Source: Phycisphaeraceae bacterium
GTDB taxonomy: Bacteria > Planctomycetota > Phycisphaerae > Phycisphaerales > UBA1924
DNA: 64,000 nucleotides
Assembly (NCBI GenBank): GCA_020639195.1
Contig: JACKHB010000005.1
Span: forward strand, 62,001 to 126,000
Direction of reading: 5' to 3'
The notes beneath the pieces were generated by a model. That model searched no databases. It had not been told where the DNA came from and saw only the letters and a program-made list of their open reading frames with translations. The position numbers were made by a program, and so were the translations under genes. Numbering within the stretch: the first letter of the stretch is position 1; every line of letters starts with the position of its first letter. Shown piece after piece: positions 41,428 through 50,377 of the stretch.

Positions 41428-41967
41428 CTAGCGATCGACCCGGTGCAGGTCGGTCTCGATGATGCGAGACCACCGCTCGCCGTCGCGTGACATCTCGCCG
41501 ATCTCGTGCCAGCGGTCTTCGGTCAGCGTGATGGTGAACCGCATCGTCGCGCCGCGGGCCTGCATCGACCAGCGCAGCCGACCATCGGGCAGCGTCTCGA
41601 TGACGCGGCGCTCGAAGTCGGCGCCGGCGCGCCGGGCGTAGAACGCGACCTCGTCCTCCTGCAATTCGATCAGGCCGAACGCGTCGTGGCCGACGGTGCG
41701 CTCGTGCGTCTGCGCGTCCTCGATGTAGCCGTAGCCTTCGACAAGGATGGCGGTTCCGGCGAGGTTCCAGCGGGCCCGCTCCACGGCCTGGGCCTCGTGC
41801 CACTGGTTATCGCGGCCGAGATTGGATGCGGCGCCTCGCCACAGGCCGATCATCGCGGCGATCGGATGGGCCGCGAGGCCCTCGGCGGGCTCGGCCTCGG
41901 GCTGGCAGGGCAGGCGCGTGGAGCCCGTGAGCGTGATCGCGGCGAGAACGCAGAGCAGTCTGGTCAT
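41428..41967 (-). CDS. Secreted DUF1579-like hypothetical protein
   Basis: 179 residues with a signal peptide (processing near 'TRLPCQ' or just before; the Cys could also be a lipobox, Arg-Leu-Pro-Cys, though atypical). The rest has the lipocalin-like pattern of DUF1579 proteins: 'MIGLWRGAASNLGRDNQWHE', 'VEGYGYIEDAQTHERTVGHD' and 'RFTITLTEDRWHEIGEMSRD'. Function unknown. It is followed by a hairpin and convergent with the gene at 40580. Confidence 0.6.
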   Translation of the reverse strand: MTRLLCVLAAITLTGSTRLPCQPEAEPAEGLAAHPIAAMIGLWRGAASNLGRDNQWHEAQAVERARWNLAGTAILVEGYGYIEDAQTHERTVGHDAFGLIELQEDEVAFYARRAGADFERRVIETLPDGRLRWSMQARGATMRFTITLTEDRWHEIGEMSRDGERWSRIIETDLHRVDR

Positions 41968-42244
41968 GGCGGGCTCCAGGGTCTGGTGATCGCTGCAGCG
42001 TACCGGTCCGGCGCGGGCGAGGGAACTCGGCCCCGAGTCTCGCGCTTGCGCCGCACCGGGATGGGGGAGCCGAGAACGGGTGCGCACGTTCGGCATGTTC
42101 GTCGCGGACGGCACATGTACGCGCGGTGTCGGGCGTCGAGCCGCATGGGGCTCGGGCGCGCCCGAGGTGGGTCCGACGGTGGGGAGGCACCGGGCTGCGC
42201 GGCGGTCGCCGCGGGGTTGAGGGGGTGCCGAGGGGGACGGGGTC

Positions 42245-42691
42245 ATGGACACGAACGAGTTTCCGGGCGTGATGAAGGCCCCCTTGCCGGGGCAAGTGGA
42301 GAGCGATTCGGCGCGGGTGTCGGGCCAGTACGGACTCGGGGCGCAGGGGCTGCCCCAGATGGGCCGACCGATGCAGTTCGTGCCGCTGCCGGAGGAGGCC
42401 CCTTCGCCGCGGCAGTCCAATAAACTGCTGGCGGTGATCGCGGTGGCGGGGCTGGGCCTTGCGGGCTTTGGCGTGTGGCAGGCGGTGTCGCGCGAGCCGT
42501 CGCCGGAGAAGCCCAGGAGCCGGGCGCGGGCGAGCACGCCCCAGGTGAACCAGTTGACGATGATGCGCGAGGCGATGCAGATGGCGCGCGAGGCGCAGCA
42601 GATGCAGCGCGAGCACATGGACCGGATGCGCGCGGCGATGGTCGAGTCGGAGTACGGGTACGTGCCGCCGATGATGGCCGAGGACGAATAG
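42245..42691 (+). CDS. Single-pass membrane protein with charged Met-rich tail
   Basis: 148 residues. Residues 1-58 are acidic/proline-rich. One membrane helix follows ('LLAVIAVAGLGLAGFGVW', 61-78), then a basic stretch and a Met/Glu/Gln/Arg-rich amphipathic helix ('MREAMQMAREAQQMQREHMD'). No family recognised. The last 69 residues recur almost unchanged at 43444-43648. Confidence 0.55.
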   Translation: MDTNEFPGVMKAPLPGQVESDSARVSGQYGLGAQGLPQMGRPMQFVPLPEEAPSPRQSNKLLAVIAVAGLGLAGFGVWQAVSREPSPEKPRSRARASTPQVNQLTMMREAMQMAREAQQMQREHMDRMRAAMVESEYGYVPPMMAEDE

Positions 42692-43050
42692 AGGCGCCAC
42701 GCACCGCTGCACGGAGCGGGAGCGCGTCAGCGCCGGGGCCATGGCGCTTTTCGATGACGTTCTCGCCCGCGCGGCAGTTCGGTCGGCGTGGACCAGACAG
42801 GGCGGTCAAGCCTTCGGGCGGGGACACCAAGGCTCCAGAGGTGACGCTCTTGGGGGCTCGGCCGCGGCGGGAGGAGCGCGGGGTGCGAGTTCCCAGAGAG
42901 ATTGTGGCTGTCCGGGGCCGGCGCGGCGCTACGCTCCCGTAATCGGCGCGGCGCTGACTGCTCAAGGCGTCGACCGCGGCGAGACCGACGCGCACTTCAT
43001 GCTCGAGTGATCGCACCGGTAATTCACGACGGGCATGTGAAGGACGCAGT
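42692..43050. other. 359-base gap before the second RRM gene
   Basis: No gene is supported here; reading frames on both strands have no family resemblance. It should hold the promoter and leader of the RRM gene, but I see no convincing -35/-10 pair at normal spacing. A long leader would fit that gene type. Confidence 0.45.
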
Positions 43051-43344
43051 ATGAAGCTCTATGTCGGCAACCTTTCGTTTGACACCTCGGAGCAGCAGCT
43101 TCGCGAGTTGTTCAGCCCGCACGGTGAGGTGACCAGCGCCGCGCTGGTGATGGACCGTGAGACCGGTCGCCCGCGTGGGTTCGGCTTCGTCGAGTTCGCG
43201 GACGCCGCCAGCGGCCAGGCGGCCATCGCCGCCCTGAACGGCAGCAACGTGGGCGGGCGGGACCTGACGGTCAACGAGGCCAAAGCCCGCGAGCCGCGGA
43301 CCGGAGGCGGTGGGAACCGCGGTGGCGGCGGCGGTCGCTGGTAG
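43051..43344 (+). CDS. RRM-domain RNA-binding protein, short form
   Basis: 97 residues. The RRM fills residues 1-80 with RNP2 'KLYVGNLSF' and RNP1 'RGFGFVEF'. The glycine tail is only about 12 residues. It is close to the protein at 35976-36350 in the RRM, so the two are paralogues. It is probably an RNA chaperone. An intrinsic terminator follows at 43396. Confidence 0.9.
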   Translation: MKLYVGNLSFDTSEQQLRELFSPHGEVTSAALVMDRETGRPRGFGFVEFADAASGQAAIAALNGSNVGGRDLTVNEAKAREPRTGGGGNRGGGGGRW

Positions 43345-43395
43345 CGCACCCGGCCCGGCTCTCGAAGGGCCAAGGGTGTGATTGAGAGTGCAGGC

Positions 43396-43430
43396 GAGCC
43401 GGGACCGAGAGGTCCCGGCTCTTTGTTCTG
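43396..43430 (+). terminator. Terminator of the second RRM gene
   Basis: GAGCCGGGACC pairs with GGTCCCGGCTC (11-base stem, GAGA loop), followed by TTTGTTCT. It lies 52 bases after the stop at 43344. Confidence 0.82.
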
Positions 43431-43443
43431 GCGTCGGACTGCC

Positions 43444-43648
43444 CGGGGGAGAGCCGTCGCCGGAGAAGCCCAGGAGCCGGGCGAGGGCGAGCACGCCCCA
43501 GGTGAACAAGTTGACGATGATGCGCGAGGCGATGCGGACGGCGCGCGAGGCGCAGCAGATGCAGCGCGAGCACATGGACCGGATGCGCGCGGCGATGGTC
43601 GAGTCGGAGTACGGGTGCGTGCCGCCGATGATGGCTGAGGACGACTGA
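43444..43648 (+). pseudogene. Truncated duplicate of the tail of the gene at 42245
   Basis: About 205 bases match 42487-42691 with a handful of changes by eye, and the frame is open from 43382 to 43648. The membrane helix and N-terminus of the original are missing, so the fragment is probably a non-functional partial copy. It lies just after the terminator of the RRM gene, so a segment containing this tail was inserted or duplicated there. Recent copying is likely because the identity is high. Confidence 0.6.
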
Positions 43649-43675
43649 GCGCAGACCCGGGCTCGGACCGGCGGG

Positions 43676-44863
43676 CTAGAAGGTGAAGTTCGCGTTGGGG
43701 TCTGAGGATCCGAGCGAGCCGCCGAAGGTGTTGCCCGAGATGGCGATGGCGTTGGTCGCCGCCTGCACGATGGGCGCGACGGCGTTGCCGATGGCGATGC
43801 TCCAGTTCAGGGTGTTGCCGCTGCAGGTGTTGCGGATGACGATGTTGCCGCCGCCGTCGATGTCGATGCCGCGATCGGCGTCGGTGCAGTGGTTGCCCTC
43901 GATGCGGTTGTCGCTGCTGGTGACGTGGATGCCGGCGCCGTCGCCGAAGAAGCCGTTGCTGTCGCAGGTGTTGGAGAGGATCAGGCTGTCGCTGGTGACG
44001 CGGATGCCGTTGAGGGTATTGGATGAGGCGTAGCAGTGCGACACGGTCGACCCCTCGGCCACGATGCCCGAGCCGTCGTTGCTCGAGGCGTGGCAGCCGA
44101 TCACGGTGCTGCCGGCGGTGGCGACGATGCCGTCGCCCTCGTTGCCGTAGGCGGTGCAGTTGGAGAGGGTGACCGATCCGAAGGGCTCGAACCCGTGGCC
44201 GCCGTTGAGGCTTGCGGTGCAATTGAGGAAGACGGCGCCGTGCCGGCCGAAGATGCCGACGCCGCCGTTGTCGTAGGAGGAGCAGCCCGAGACCATGGCG
44301 CCCTCGGCGGCCACGATCCCCACGTTGAGGTTGCGCATGGAGGCGCAGTCGATCATGCGTCCGCCGCGGCCGATGCCGATGCCGTCATCGCCGTTGTCGA
44401 GGGCCCGGATCCGCGAGATGGTGCTGTTGATGGCGTTGTAGTAGTACAGGTTGATCCCCGCTGCGCCCCATTCCCGCACCGTCCCGTTGGTGATCGAGAT
44501 GTTGGTGGGGCCGGATTCGACGATGGCGATCCCCTCGAGCGACTCGCGGATGCCGACGAGCTCAAAGCCCATGAGGTCGATGGTGACGCCGCTGGCGGCG
44601 ATCTCGATGCCGCGTTTGTTGGCGACGCCGGCGACGTTGCCGGTGAGGTAGTAGGAGCCGGGCTGGGTGATGCGGTAGAGCGAGTCGGCGTCGCCGGGGG
44701 TGGTGGTCGGGCCGATGGGGATGCGGGGCTCGATCTCGGCGAGGGTCTTGGGGGTGGAGGCGACGGGTCCGGCGGGCGGGTCGAGCGGGCCGGCGATGAG
44801 GATGGCCGCGGAGGCGAGGGCGACCGCCGCGACGGCGGTGCGAGGGTGGATGGCGCGCTTCAT
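43676..44863 (-). CDS. Secreted right-handed parallel beta-helix protein
   Basis: 395 residues, started at an ATG with GGAG. A signal peptide comes first. The repeats 'NGTVREWGAAGINLYYYNA', 'SYDNGGVGIFGRHGAVFLN' and 'AYGNEGDGIVATAGSTVIG' have the N-G-G-x-G-I spacing of NosD/pectate-lyase-like helices. The N-terminal 'AGPLDPPAGPVASTPKTLAE' is shared with the disrupted gene at 44887-46195. Substrate-binding or polysaccharide-acting roles are possible. The C-terminus is short, without dockerin or PEP-CTERM. Confidence 0.85.
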   Translation of the reverse strand: MKRAIHPRTAVAAVALASAAILIAGPLDPPAGPVASTPKTLAEIEPRIPIGPTTTPGDADSLYRITQPGSYYLTGNVAGVANKRGIEIAASGVTIDLMGFELVGIRESLEGIAIVESGPTNISITNGTVREWGAAGINLYYYNAINSTISRIRALDNGDDGIGIGRGGRMIDCASMRNLNVGIVAAEGAMVSGCSSYDNGGVGIFGRHGAVFLNCTASLNGGHGFEPFGSVTLSNCTAYGNEGDGIVATAGSTVIGCHASSNDGSGIVAEGSTVSHCYASSNTLNGIRVTSDSLILSNTCDSNGFFGDGAGIHVTSSDNRIEGNHCTDADRGIDIDGGGNIVIRNTCSGNTLNWSIAIGNAVAPIVQAATNAIAISGNTFGGSLGSSDPNANFTF

Positions 44864-44886
44864 TCGAGGTCTCCTGAGTCTGTGGA

Positions 44887-46195
44887 TCAGAATGCGAGAT
44901 TGACCCATGGATCTGTCGATCCGAGTCCGCAGCCCCGCTGTTGCCGCTCATCACCGCTCTGCGTTGGCACGACGATGGTCCCCGCCCGGTTGCCGGCATT
45001 TCGATGCTGAAGTTACCCGCGTTGTTGCTGCGGCACGGTTGCTCGAACACCAGGCTGGTGCACCCTCGACACGGACGCCGAAGTGCGTTTCGACGCAGTT
45101 GTTCCCTTCGATGCGATTGCTGAGTTGGCAGGCGCGTGGATGCAGCCCCGACCGCGGGTTGAGGCCGTTGTTCGGAAGCTGTGTTGCCGCGGGCGATGGC
45201 GGGCCGCTGATCGGATGCCGTGTATGCCCGTTGCGCTGGCGGCGCGTTTCGACCACCACCGTGCCGACGCTGGCCAGGATGCCCCGTTCCCGGGTGGTTG
45301 TCCTGCGCGGGCGGTCGGTGATCGTGGAACCCTGCGACGCGAACAGGCCCGTGGAGCCGTTGTACGCGGCGGCACTTTCAGGTGATCGTGCTCTCTCCGC
45401 CCTGGATCCAAGGCCCCCGTTGGCGTTGGCGCGCCCTCGTGCTCGAGCCCTGGCCGGCCTGGATGCCATCATCGCCATTCTCTCTGGCGGTGCACCCGGT
45501 TGACGCCGTAGTAGAGCGCGAATACCGTCCGCGTTGAGGCTGGCACCGTGCAGTCGGTGACCGCGCTGCCGATATCGACGAAGATCGGTGCCATTGTTGA
45601 AGTGGACCGCTGCAGTCCTCGACGTGACAAGGTGGATTCCGGTGGATACGCCCGCGGCCCCGAGCGTGTTGGTGACCTCGCACCCGCGGACCACCACCGA
45701 GGCTCCTTGCTGCGATGCCGCTATGCGAAGTTGCCCGATGCGATGATGTTCTCGACAGGCGAGCCCTCGCCGCTGCCCGACGGCGAGATCGATCACTTGT
45801 CTCCCCAGCCGCCGATCGAGCCGTTGCGGATGGTGATCAGGCTTCGTGCGCCAGGACCGTGATGCCGCAAAGCGAGCCGACGCCGCCGACCATCGAAGCC
45901 CATCAGATCGATGGTGAGCGCCATCGGCGACGATCTCAATGCCGTGCTTGCCCGCGACACCCGTGATGTTCGCCGTCAGGTAGTACGACCCGGGCTGGGA
46001 GATCTTGAACAGCGAATCAGCGTCGCCGGGGGTGTTATTCGTCAGGTTGATGGCGATGCGGCGATCTCGCTTGGTCTTGGGGGTGGAGGCGACGGGTCCG
46101 GCGGGCGGATCGAGGGGGCCGGCGAGGGCGATGAATGCGATGCCCGCGCCCGCGATGGCCGCGGACGCCCAGAGTGCGACGCCTGACTTGTTCAT
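44887..46195 (-). pseudogene. Second beta-helix gene, disrupted by frameshifts
   Basis: The start (ATG 46195) encodes a signal peptide and 'AGPLDPPAGPVASTPKT', as in the paralogue at 43676-44863. The N-terminal part reads cleanly to about 45,950. Beyond that the frame changes many times: matching residues of the paralogue (for example 'GIEIVADG' followed by the VTIDLMGF equivalent) continue in another frame after single-base insertions. The end 'TDPWVNLAF' (44,889) matches the paralogue's 'SDPNANFTF'. Intact-looking sequence in other frames suggests sequence error over true decay. Confidence 0.7.
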
Positions 46196-46344
46196 GGCTG
46201 GATTCCGGGGCGGCGCGGCACGCGCGCCGGCGGAATCAATCTACGCGAGGGTGGGGGAGGGGTTCAAGGGGATTGGGGGGAGGGCGAGCCCGGCCGCGGC
46301 GGCGGCGGCGGGATAGTCGTAGTACTGGGTTTGCAGCATGGGTG

Positions 46345-46545
46345 TCATGCCGCACTCGAGTCGGACTCGCGGCGCGGCGCCGTTACGAGCCGGTCCTTGT
46401 ACTGCTCTTCGATCGCGCGCAGCTTCTTGACGAGTTCCGGCATGTTCAGTCCCTCTACCGCCTCGCGTTTGAGGCGATGGACCTCCTCGAGGAATGGATC
46501 CTCGTGACGCGGGGTGCGGGGCTGGTCTTCCTGGGGGGGCGATGG
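46345..46545 (-). CDS. Antitoxin-like small protein downstream of the PIN gene
   Basis: The reading frame contains 'DPFLEEVHRLKREAVEGLN' and 'PELVKKLRAIEEQYKDRLV', which resembles the short antitoxin-like partners often found beside PIN toxins ('DPIVEEVRRIR...'). The frame has no ATG, GTG or TTG near the natural start; the first ATG (46443) would give only 32 residues. A lost start or an unnoticed indel is likely in this error-prone region. The boundary at 46545 is a guess. Confidence 0.4.
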   Translation of the reverse strand, partial: PSPPQEDQPRTPRHEDPFLEEVHRLKREAVEGLNMPELVKKLRAIEEQYKDRLVTAPRRESDSSAA

Positions 46546-46547
46546 GG

Positions 46548-47018
46548 TTATGGCTCGCTCCAGAGCAGATCCGGCGTCACGATGATAGGGGGAATCAGGC
46601 CGAGCCTGGCGCAGATCGTTCGGAGGTGGGTGGTCTTGTTGGGGTTCGCAAGGTGCCGGACGTTCCAACTGATGAGGTACTCTACCCGGTGCACCGCGCA
46701 CGCGGCGACATGGAGGGCGTCGCCCTTGATCGGCGCGGGCATGAGCTTCTGCTCGATGAATACGGTCGCCACGCCGACGACTTCATCGTTGAGGTGGAGG
46801 AACGCGGCGCGGTTGAGGACCTGCAGGGCGGCCTCGCGGCGGGGGTAGGAATGGTTGTTGAGTTCGTTGACGACCTCGGCGGAGACAAGCAAGTCGTGGA
46901 GCGGGCTCTGGGTCTGCATCCACTCGATGCTCGTGTCTCGACGGACAGTGCTTTGGGCATCCTCGCGCGTCGTCACACACGCGGAGACAAAGCTCGTGTC
47001 CAAGTAGACGCGCGCCAC
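46548..47018 (-). CDS. PIN-domain toxin (VapC-like)
   Basis: 156 residues from a GTG three bases after the icd stop. PIN-fold acidic residues are seen in 'ARVYLDTSFVSA' (Asp7), 'SAEVVNELNN' (Glu), 'IKGDALHVAACAV' (Asp), and the typical 'EYLISWNVRHLANP'. PIN toxins cleave RNA. The antitoxin-like frame follows. The link to icd by 3 bases suggests translational coupling. Confidence 0.85.
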   Translation of the reverse strand: MARVYLDTSFVSACVTTREDAQSTVRRDTSIEWMQTQSPLHDLLVSAEVVNELNNHSYPRREAALQVLNRAAFLHLNDEVVGVATVFIEQKLMPAPIKGDALHVAACAVHRVEYLISWNVRHLANPNKTTHLRTICARLGLIPPIIVTPDLLWSEP

Positions 47019-47021
47019 CGC

Positions 47022-48315
47022 TCACCCCATATTCTTCACAATATCCTCTCCGAACTCTGAGCACTTCCTCAGCGTCGCCCCCTGCATCAGCCGCTCAAAG
47101 TCGTAGGTCACGGTCTTGGCCCGGATCGCGCCCTCGATGCCCTTGATGATCAGGTCCGCGGCCTCGGTCCAGCCCATGAACCTCAGCATCATCTCGCCCG
47201 AGAGGATCACCGAGCCGAGTTAACCTGGTCCTTGCCGGCGTACTTGGGGCGGTGCCGTGGGTGGCCTCAAAGATGGCGTGGCCGGTGTCGTAGTTGATGT
47301 TGGCGCCAGGGGCGATGCCGATGCTGCCGACGCACTGCCGCGAGGGCGTCGGAGATGTAGTCGCCGTTCAAGTTCATCGTCGCGATGACGTCGTGCTCGG
47401 CAGGAGCGGGTGAGGGGTGCTGGAGGAAGGCGTCGGCGATGACGTCCTTGATGATGAGCCTGGAGGGTCGGCCTTAGCCTTGCCGGCCCCTAGTGGGGCG
47501 GTGGGTGATGGCGGGATGAGTCCTTGAGGTCGATGACGTGCCGGGGCCGCCGTCGAGGGTGGCGCTGAAGTGCTCGCCGCGACCTGCGTAGCGTACGCGG
47601 AAGCGCCCTCGGTGAACTTCATGATGTTGCCCGCAGCATGTGCAAGGGTGAGCGAGGTTCGTCCCTCGCGGATGGCGTGCTCGATCGCGGCCTTGACAGG
47701 GCGCTCGGTGCCCTTCTGGCTGATGGGCGATGCCGAATCCGCTGGTCTTGGGGAAGCGGACGCTGTCGTACATCTTCTCGGAAGTGCTTCGAGGAGCTTG
47801 CGGAAGTCCTCGCAGTCGTCGGTGCCGGCCTGGAACTCGATGCCGGCGTAGATGTCCTCGGAGTTCTCGCGGAAGATGACCATGTCGGTCAGTTCAGGGG
47901 GCCTTGACGGGGCTGGGCACGCCGTCAGAAGTAGCCGGACAGGGCGGAGGCAGGTGTAGAGGTCGAGGATCTGGCGGAGCGCGACGTTGAGCGAGCGGAT
48001 GCCGCCGCCGACGGGCGTCGTCAGCGGGCCCTTGATGCCCACGAGGTACTTGCGGAAGTCGTCCAGCGTGTCGTCGGGGAGCCAGTTGCCGGTCTGGTTG
48101 AAGGCCTTCTCGCCCGCGAGAACCTCGTGCCAGGTGATCTTGCGCTCGCCGCCGTAGGCCTTGGCGACCGCGGCGTCGAAGACGCGAACGCTGGCGTTCC
48201 AGATGTTCGGGCCGGTGCCGTCGCCCTCGATGAATGGCAGGATGGGCTGGTTGGGGACGTTCAGGCCGTCGTCGGTCTTGGTGATGGTCTGGCTGCCGGC
48301 CGCGGCGGTGGGCAT
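47022..48315 (-). pseudogene. icd: Isocitrate dehydrogenase (NADP-dependent), disrupted by frameshifts
   Basis: The N-terminus (ATG 48315) matches E. coli Icd: 'PILPFIEGDGTGPNIW', 'GPLTTPVGGGIRSLNVALRQ', and later 'RENSEDIYAGIE'. The C-terminal 62 codons (47022-47210) match the end 'GWTEAADLIIKGIEGAIRAK'. Between about 47,210 and 47,950 the frame changes many times, while the expected residues continue in other frames (for example 'MYDSVRFPKTSGFGIA' and 'NGDYISDALAA' coming from different frames). At 47,930 three single-base insertions restore 'CLRPVRYFDGVPSP'-like reading. An active, essential gene with sequence errors is more likely than a dead gene. Confidence 0.85.
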
Positions 48316-48498
48316 TGGGCTTCCTCCGGTGAAGATGTGAGAGGAAGGGTAGGGGGCAGGGGGAAGCCAAGGGACAGCAGGGATGCGGGCACGCGGGGTG
48401 CGAGGGACGGAGAACGTTTCTCGAATCTTGGCGTGACCGCGGGGCGTGGGTGTCGCTTCGAAAGCCCCGTTCGGTACCATGCGAGCAAGGAGCGCGCG

Positions 48499-49272
48499 AT
48501 GGGATTGATCACCGCCTTGGCCGCGACGGTGCTGGCGCAGCCCACGGTCGCCGCGAGAGACCTGTCGCACCTGAACGATGAGTTCAACAGCGCGGCGACG
48601 CTGGGGCAGTGGGCGCGGCACCACGACGACTACGGCTGGCCGGACCAGGCGCGGGTGCTGAACATCAACACGAGCAGCCCGGGGCACCTGTACATCGAGC
48701 CCGAGGTGAGTTCGTGGTTCCAGGACTATCGGGGCGTGTATCTGTCCAAGGAGGTGACGGGGAATTTCCGTGTGACGACGCGCGTGTGGGTGACTGGATT
48801 GAACACGGACCTGCCGCAGGCGGACTTCACGCTGGCGGGCCTGATGGTGCGCACGCCGCGGGAGCCCGGCGCGTGGACGCCCGGCGGCGAGAACTGGCTG
48901 TTCATCACGACCGGGCGGGGGACGAACGGCACGACGCCTCAGATCGAGCGGAAGACGACGGTGAACAGCCAGTCGACGCTCGTGTTGAGCCCGGGGCGGT
49001 TTGGATGGGTGGAGTTGCGGATCGAGCGGCGCGGCGCGGAGTTCACGCTGTGGCGGCGGTACGACGGTGAGGCGTGGGTGCTGCACCACACGTACATGCG
49101 TCCGGACATGCCCGAGACGGTGCAGGTCGGGCTGCACTCGTACACCGACTGGCCGACGACGGGGGCGTACCCGGGCGGGGCGCCGGCGTTCAACCAGGTG
49201 ATCGTGCCGAGCCCGCCGGGGAATCGCGACATGATCGTGCGCTACGACTGGATCCGGTTCGCGGGGCTGTAG
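48499..49272 (+). CDS. Secreted concanavalin-like (DUF1349-type) protein
   Basis: 257 residues from an ATG with AAGGAG. A signal peptide ends near 'QPTVAARD'. The domain has the ConA-like lectin/glucanase pattern: 'HLNDEFNSAATLGQWARHHD', 'NFRVTTRVWVTG', 'AGLMVRTPREPGAWTPGGEN' and 'VQVGLHSYTDW'. It probably binds a carbohydrate outside the cell. It is divergent from icd (184 bases between) and tail-to-tail with the M28 peptidase, with 1 base between stops. Confidence 0.75.
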   Translation: MGLITALAATVLAQPTVAARDLSHLNDEFNSAATLGQWARHHDDYGWPDQARVLNINTSSPGHLYIEPEVSSWFQDYRGVYLSKEVTGNFRVTTRVWVTGLNTDLPQADFTLAGLMVRTPREPGAWTPGGENWLFITTGRGTNGTTPQIERKTTVNSQSTLVLSPGRFGWVELRIERRGAEFTLWRRYDGEAWVLHHTYMRPDMPETVQVGLHSYTDWPTTGAYPGGAPAFNQVIVPSPPGNRDMIVRYDWIRFAGL

Positions 49273-49273
49273 G

Positions 49274-50299
49274 CTAGTTCGAGGCGAGATCGCGGATGAC
49301 GTGCCCGAGCCCCTCGACGACGCGCGCCATGCGCTCGTAGTCGAGCGTGTCGGGCGTGTCCCCCCGGGTGTGGTAGTGCGGGTTGCGCTCGTGGGCGGTG
49401 TCGGTGATCATGACGGCCTTGTAGCCCACCTTGTTGAACGACCAGTGGTCGGAGAAGTCCACGCCGGGGATGCCCGCGGGGATCGCGCCGCCCTGGGATG
49501 GGAAGGAGGCGTTCGCCCGGAACACGCGGATCGCCCGGCGGACGAGGGCGCGCGACCCGACGTTGCCGACAAAGGCGATGAAGTCAGCGCGATCGGGATA
49601 CAGCAGGCCCAGACCGGGTGGGTAGCGCTGCGAGCCGGGCGTATCGTCGTAATGGCCGAGCATCTCGAGCGCGAGCATGGCGACGACGCGGTCGCCGCGG
49701 GCCTTGGACGCCCGGGCGTGCACGAGCGAGCCCATCTGGTCGGTCTTGAAGAACGGGGGCTCCTCGTTGGCAAAGAGCACGAAGCGCAGGGTGCGTTCCT
49801 GGGGGTCCGGCGCGAGGCGTTTGGCCAGGGCCAGCACCGCGGCGACGCCGCTGGCGTTGTCGTCGGCGCCGGGCTGGGACATCACGGCGTCGTAATGCGC
49901 TCCGATCACGACGATCTCGCCGGGAAAGGTGGTGCCGCGGATCTCGGCGACGATGTTGCTGCATTGTGCGCGCGGCGAGGCGATCTCGAACCACTCCCGG
50001 GCCGGTGAGAGGCCGACGGCGGCGAGCGTGGATTCGATGTACGCGGCTGCGGACTCGAGCCTGTTGGGTGCGAACGCGCTGCGGGCGGCGAGGTCTCCGG
50101 CCAGGATGCGGACGTGGGACTCGAGCTCCGTCGCGAGGCTGGCCTGGGCCTCGGTGAGCGCGGGGAGGGGGCCTCGGTGGGAGGCGCCGGGCATCCGGAT
50201 CATGACCCACCACGCTACGACGAGGGCGATTGCGATCAGGGCGGCCAGAATGGCGAGGCGCTTGAGCGATTTCCGCGTGACGAGGCGGAACTTGGCCAC
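49274..50299 (-). CDS. M28-family zinc metallopeptidase, membrane-anchored
   Basis: 341 residues from a GTG (no ATG is available). An N-terminal membrane helix (about 13-35) anchors it in the periplasm. Zinc ligands appear in 'IGAHYDAVM' (His135), 'GADDNASGV' (Asp146) and 'FANEEPPFF' (Glu179-180), with the rest in 'LEMLGHYD' and 'NPHYHTRGDTPDTL'. The fold is that of aminopeptidases that remove single residues. Length and motif spacing are normal. Confidence 0.88.
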   Translation of the reverse strand: MAKFRLVTRKSLKRLAILAALIAIALVVAWWVMIRMPGASHRGPLPALTEAQASLATELESHVRILAGDLAARSAFAPNRLESAAAYIESTLAAVGLSPAREWFEIASPRAQCSNIVAEIRGTTFPGEIVVIGAHYDAVMSQPGADDNASGVAAVLALAKRLAPDPQERTLRFVLFANEEPPFFKTDQMGSLVHARASKARGDRVVAMLALEMLGHYDDTPGSQRYPPGLGLLYPDRADFIAFVGNVGSRALVRRAIRVFRANASFPSQGGAIPAGIPGVDFSDHWSFNKVGYKAVMITDTAHERNPHYHTRGDTPDTLDYERMARVVEGLGHVIRDLASN

Positions 50300-50377
50300 G
50301 GGATCCCGTACGCGGCCGGGGGCGGCGAGGATGCGAGCCGCGGGTGATTCGCGATACGCTGTGGGTGGAGGCGGCCC

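Noticed and set aside
48317..48498. Longer start for the ConA-like protein overlapping icd
   Set aside because: The upstream frame is antisense to icd. A signal peptide and AAGGAG appear only at 48499.
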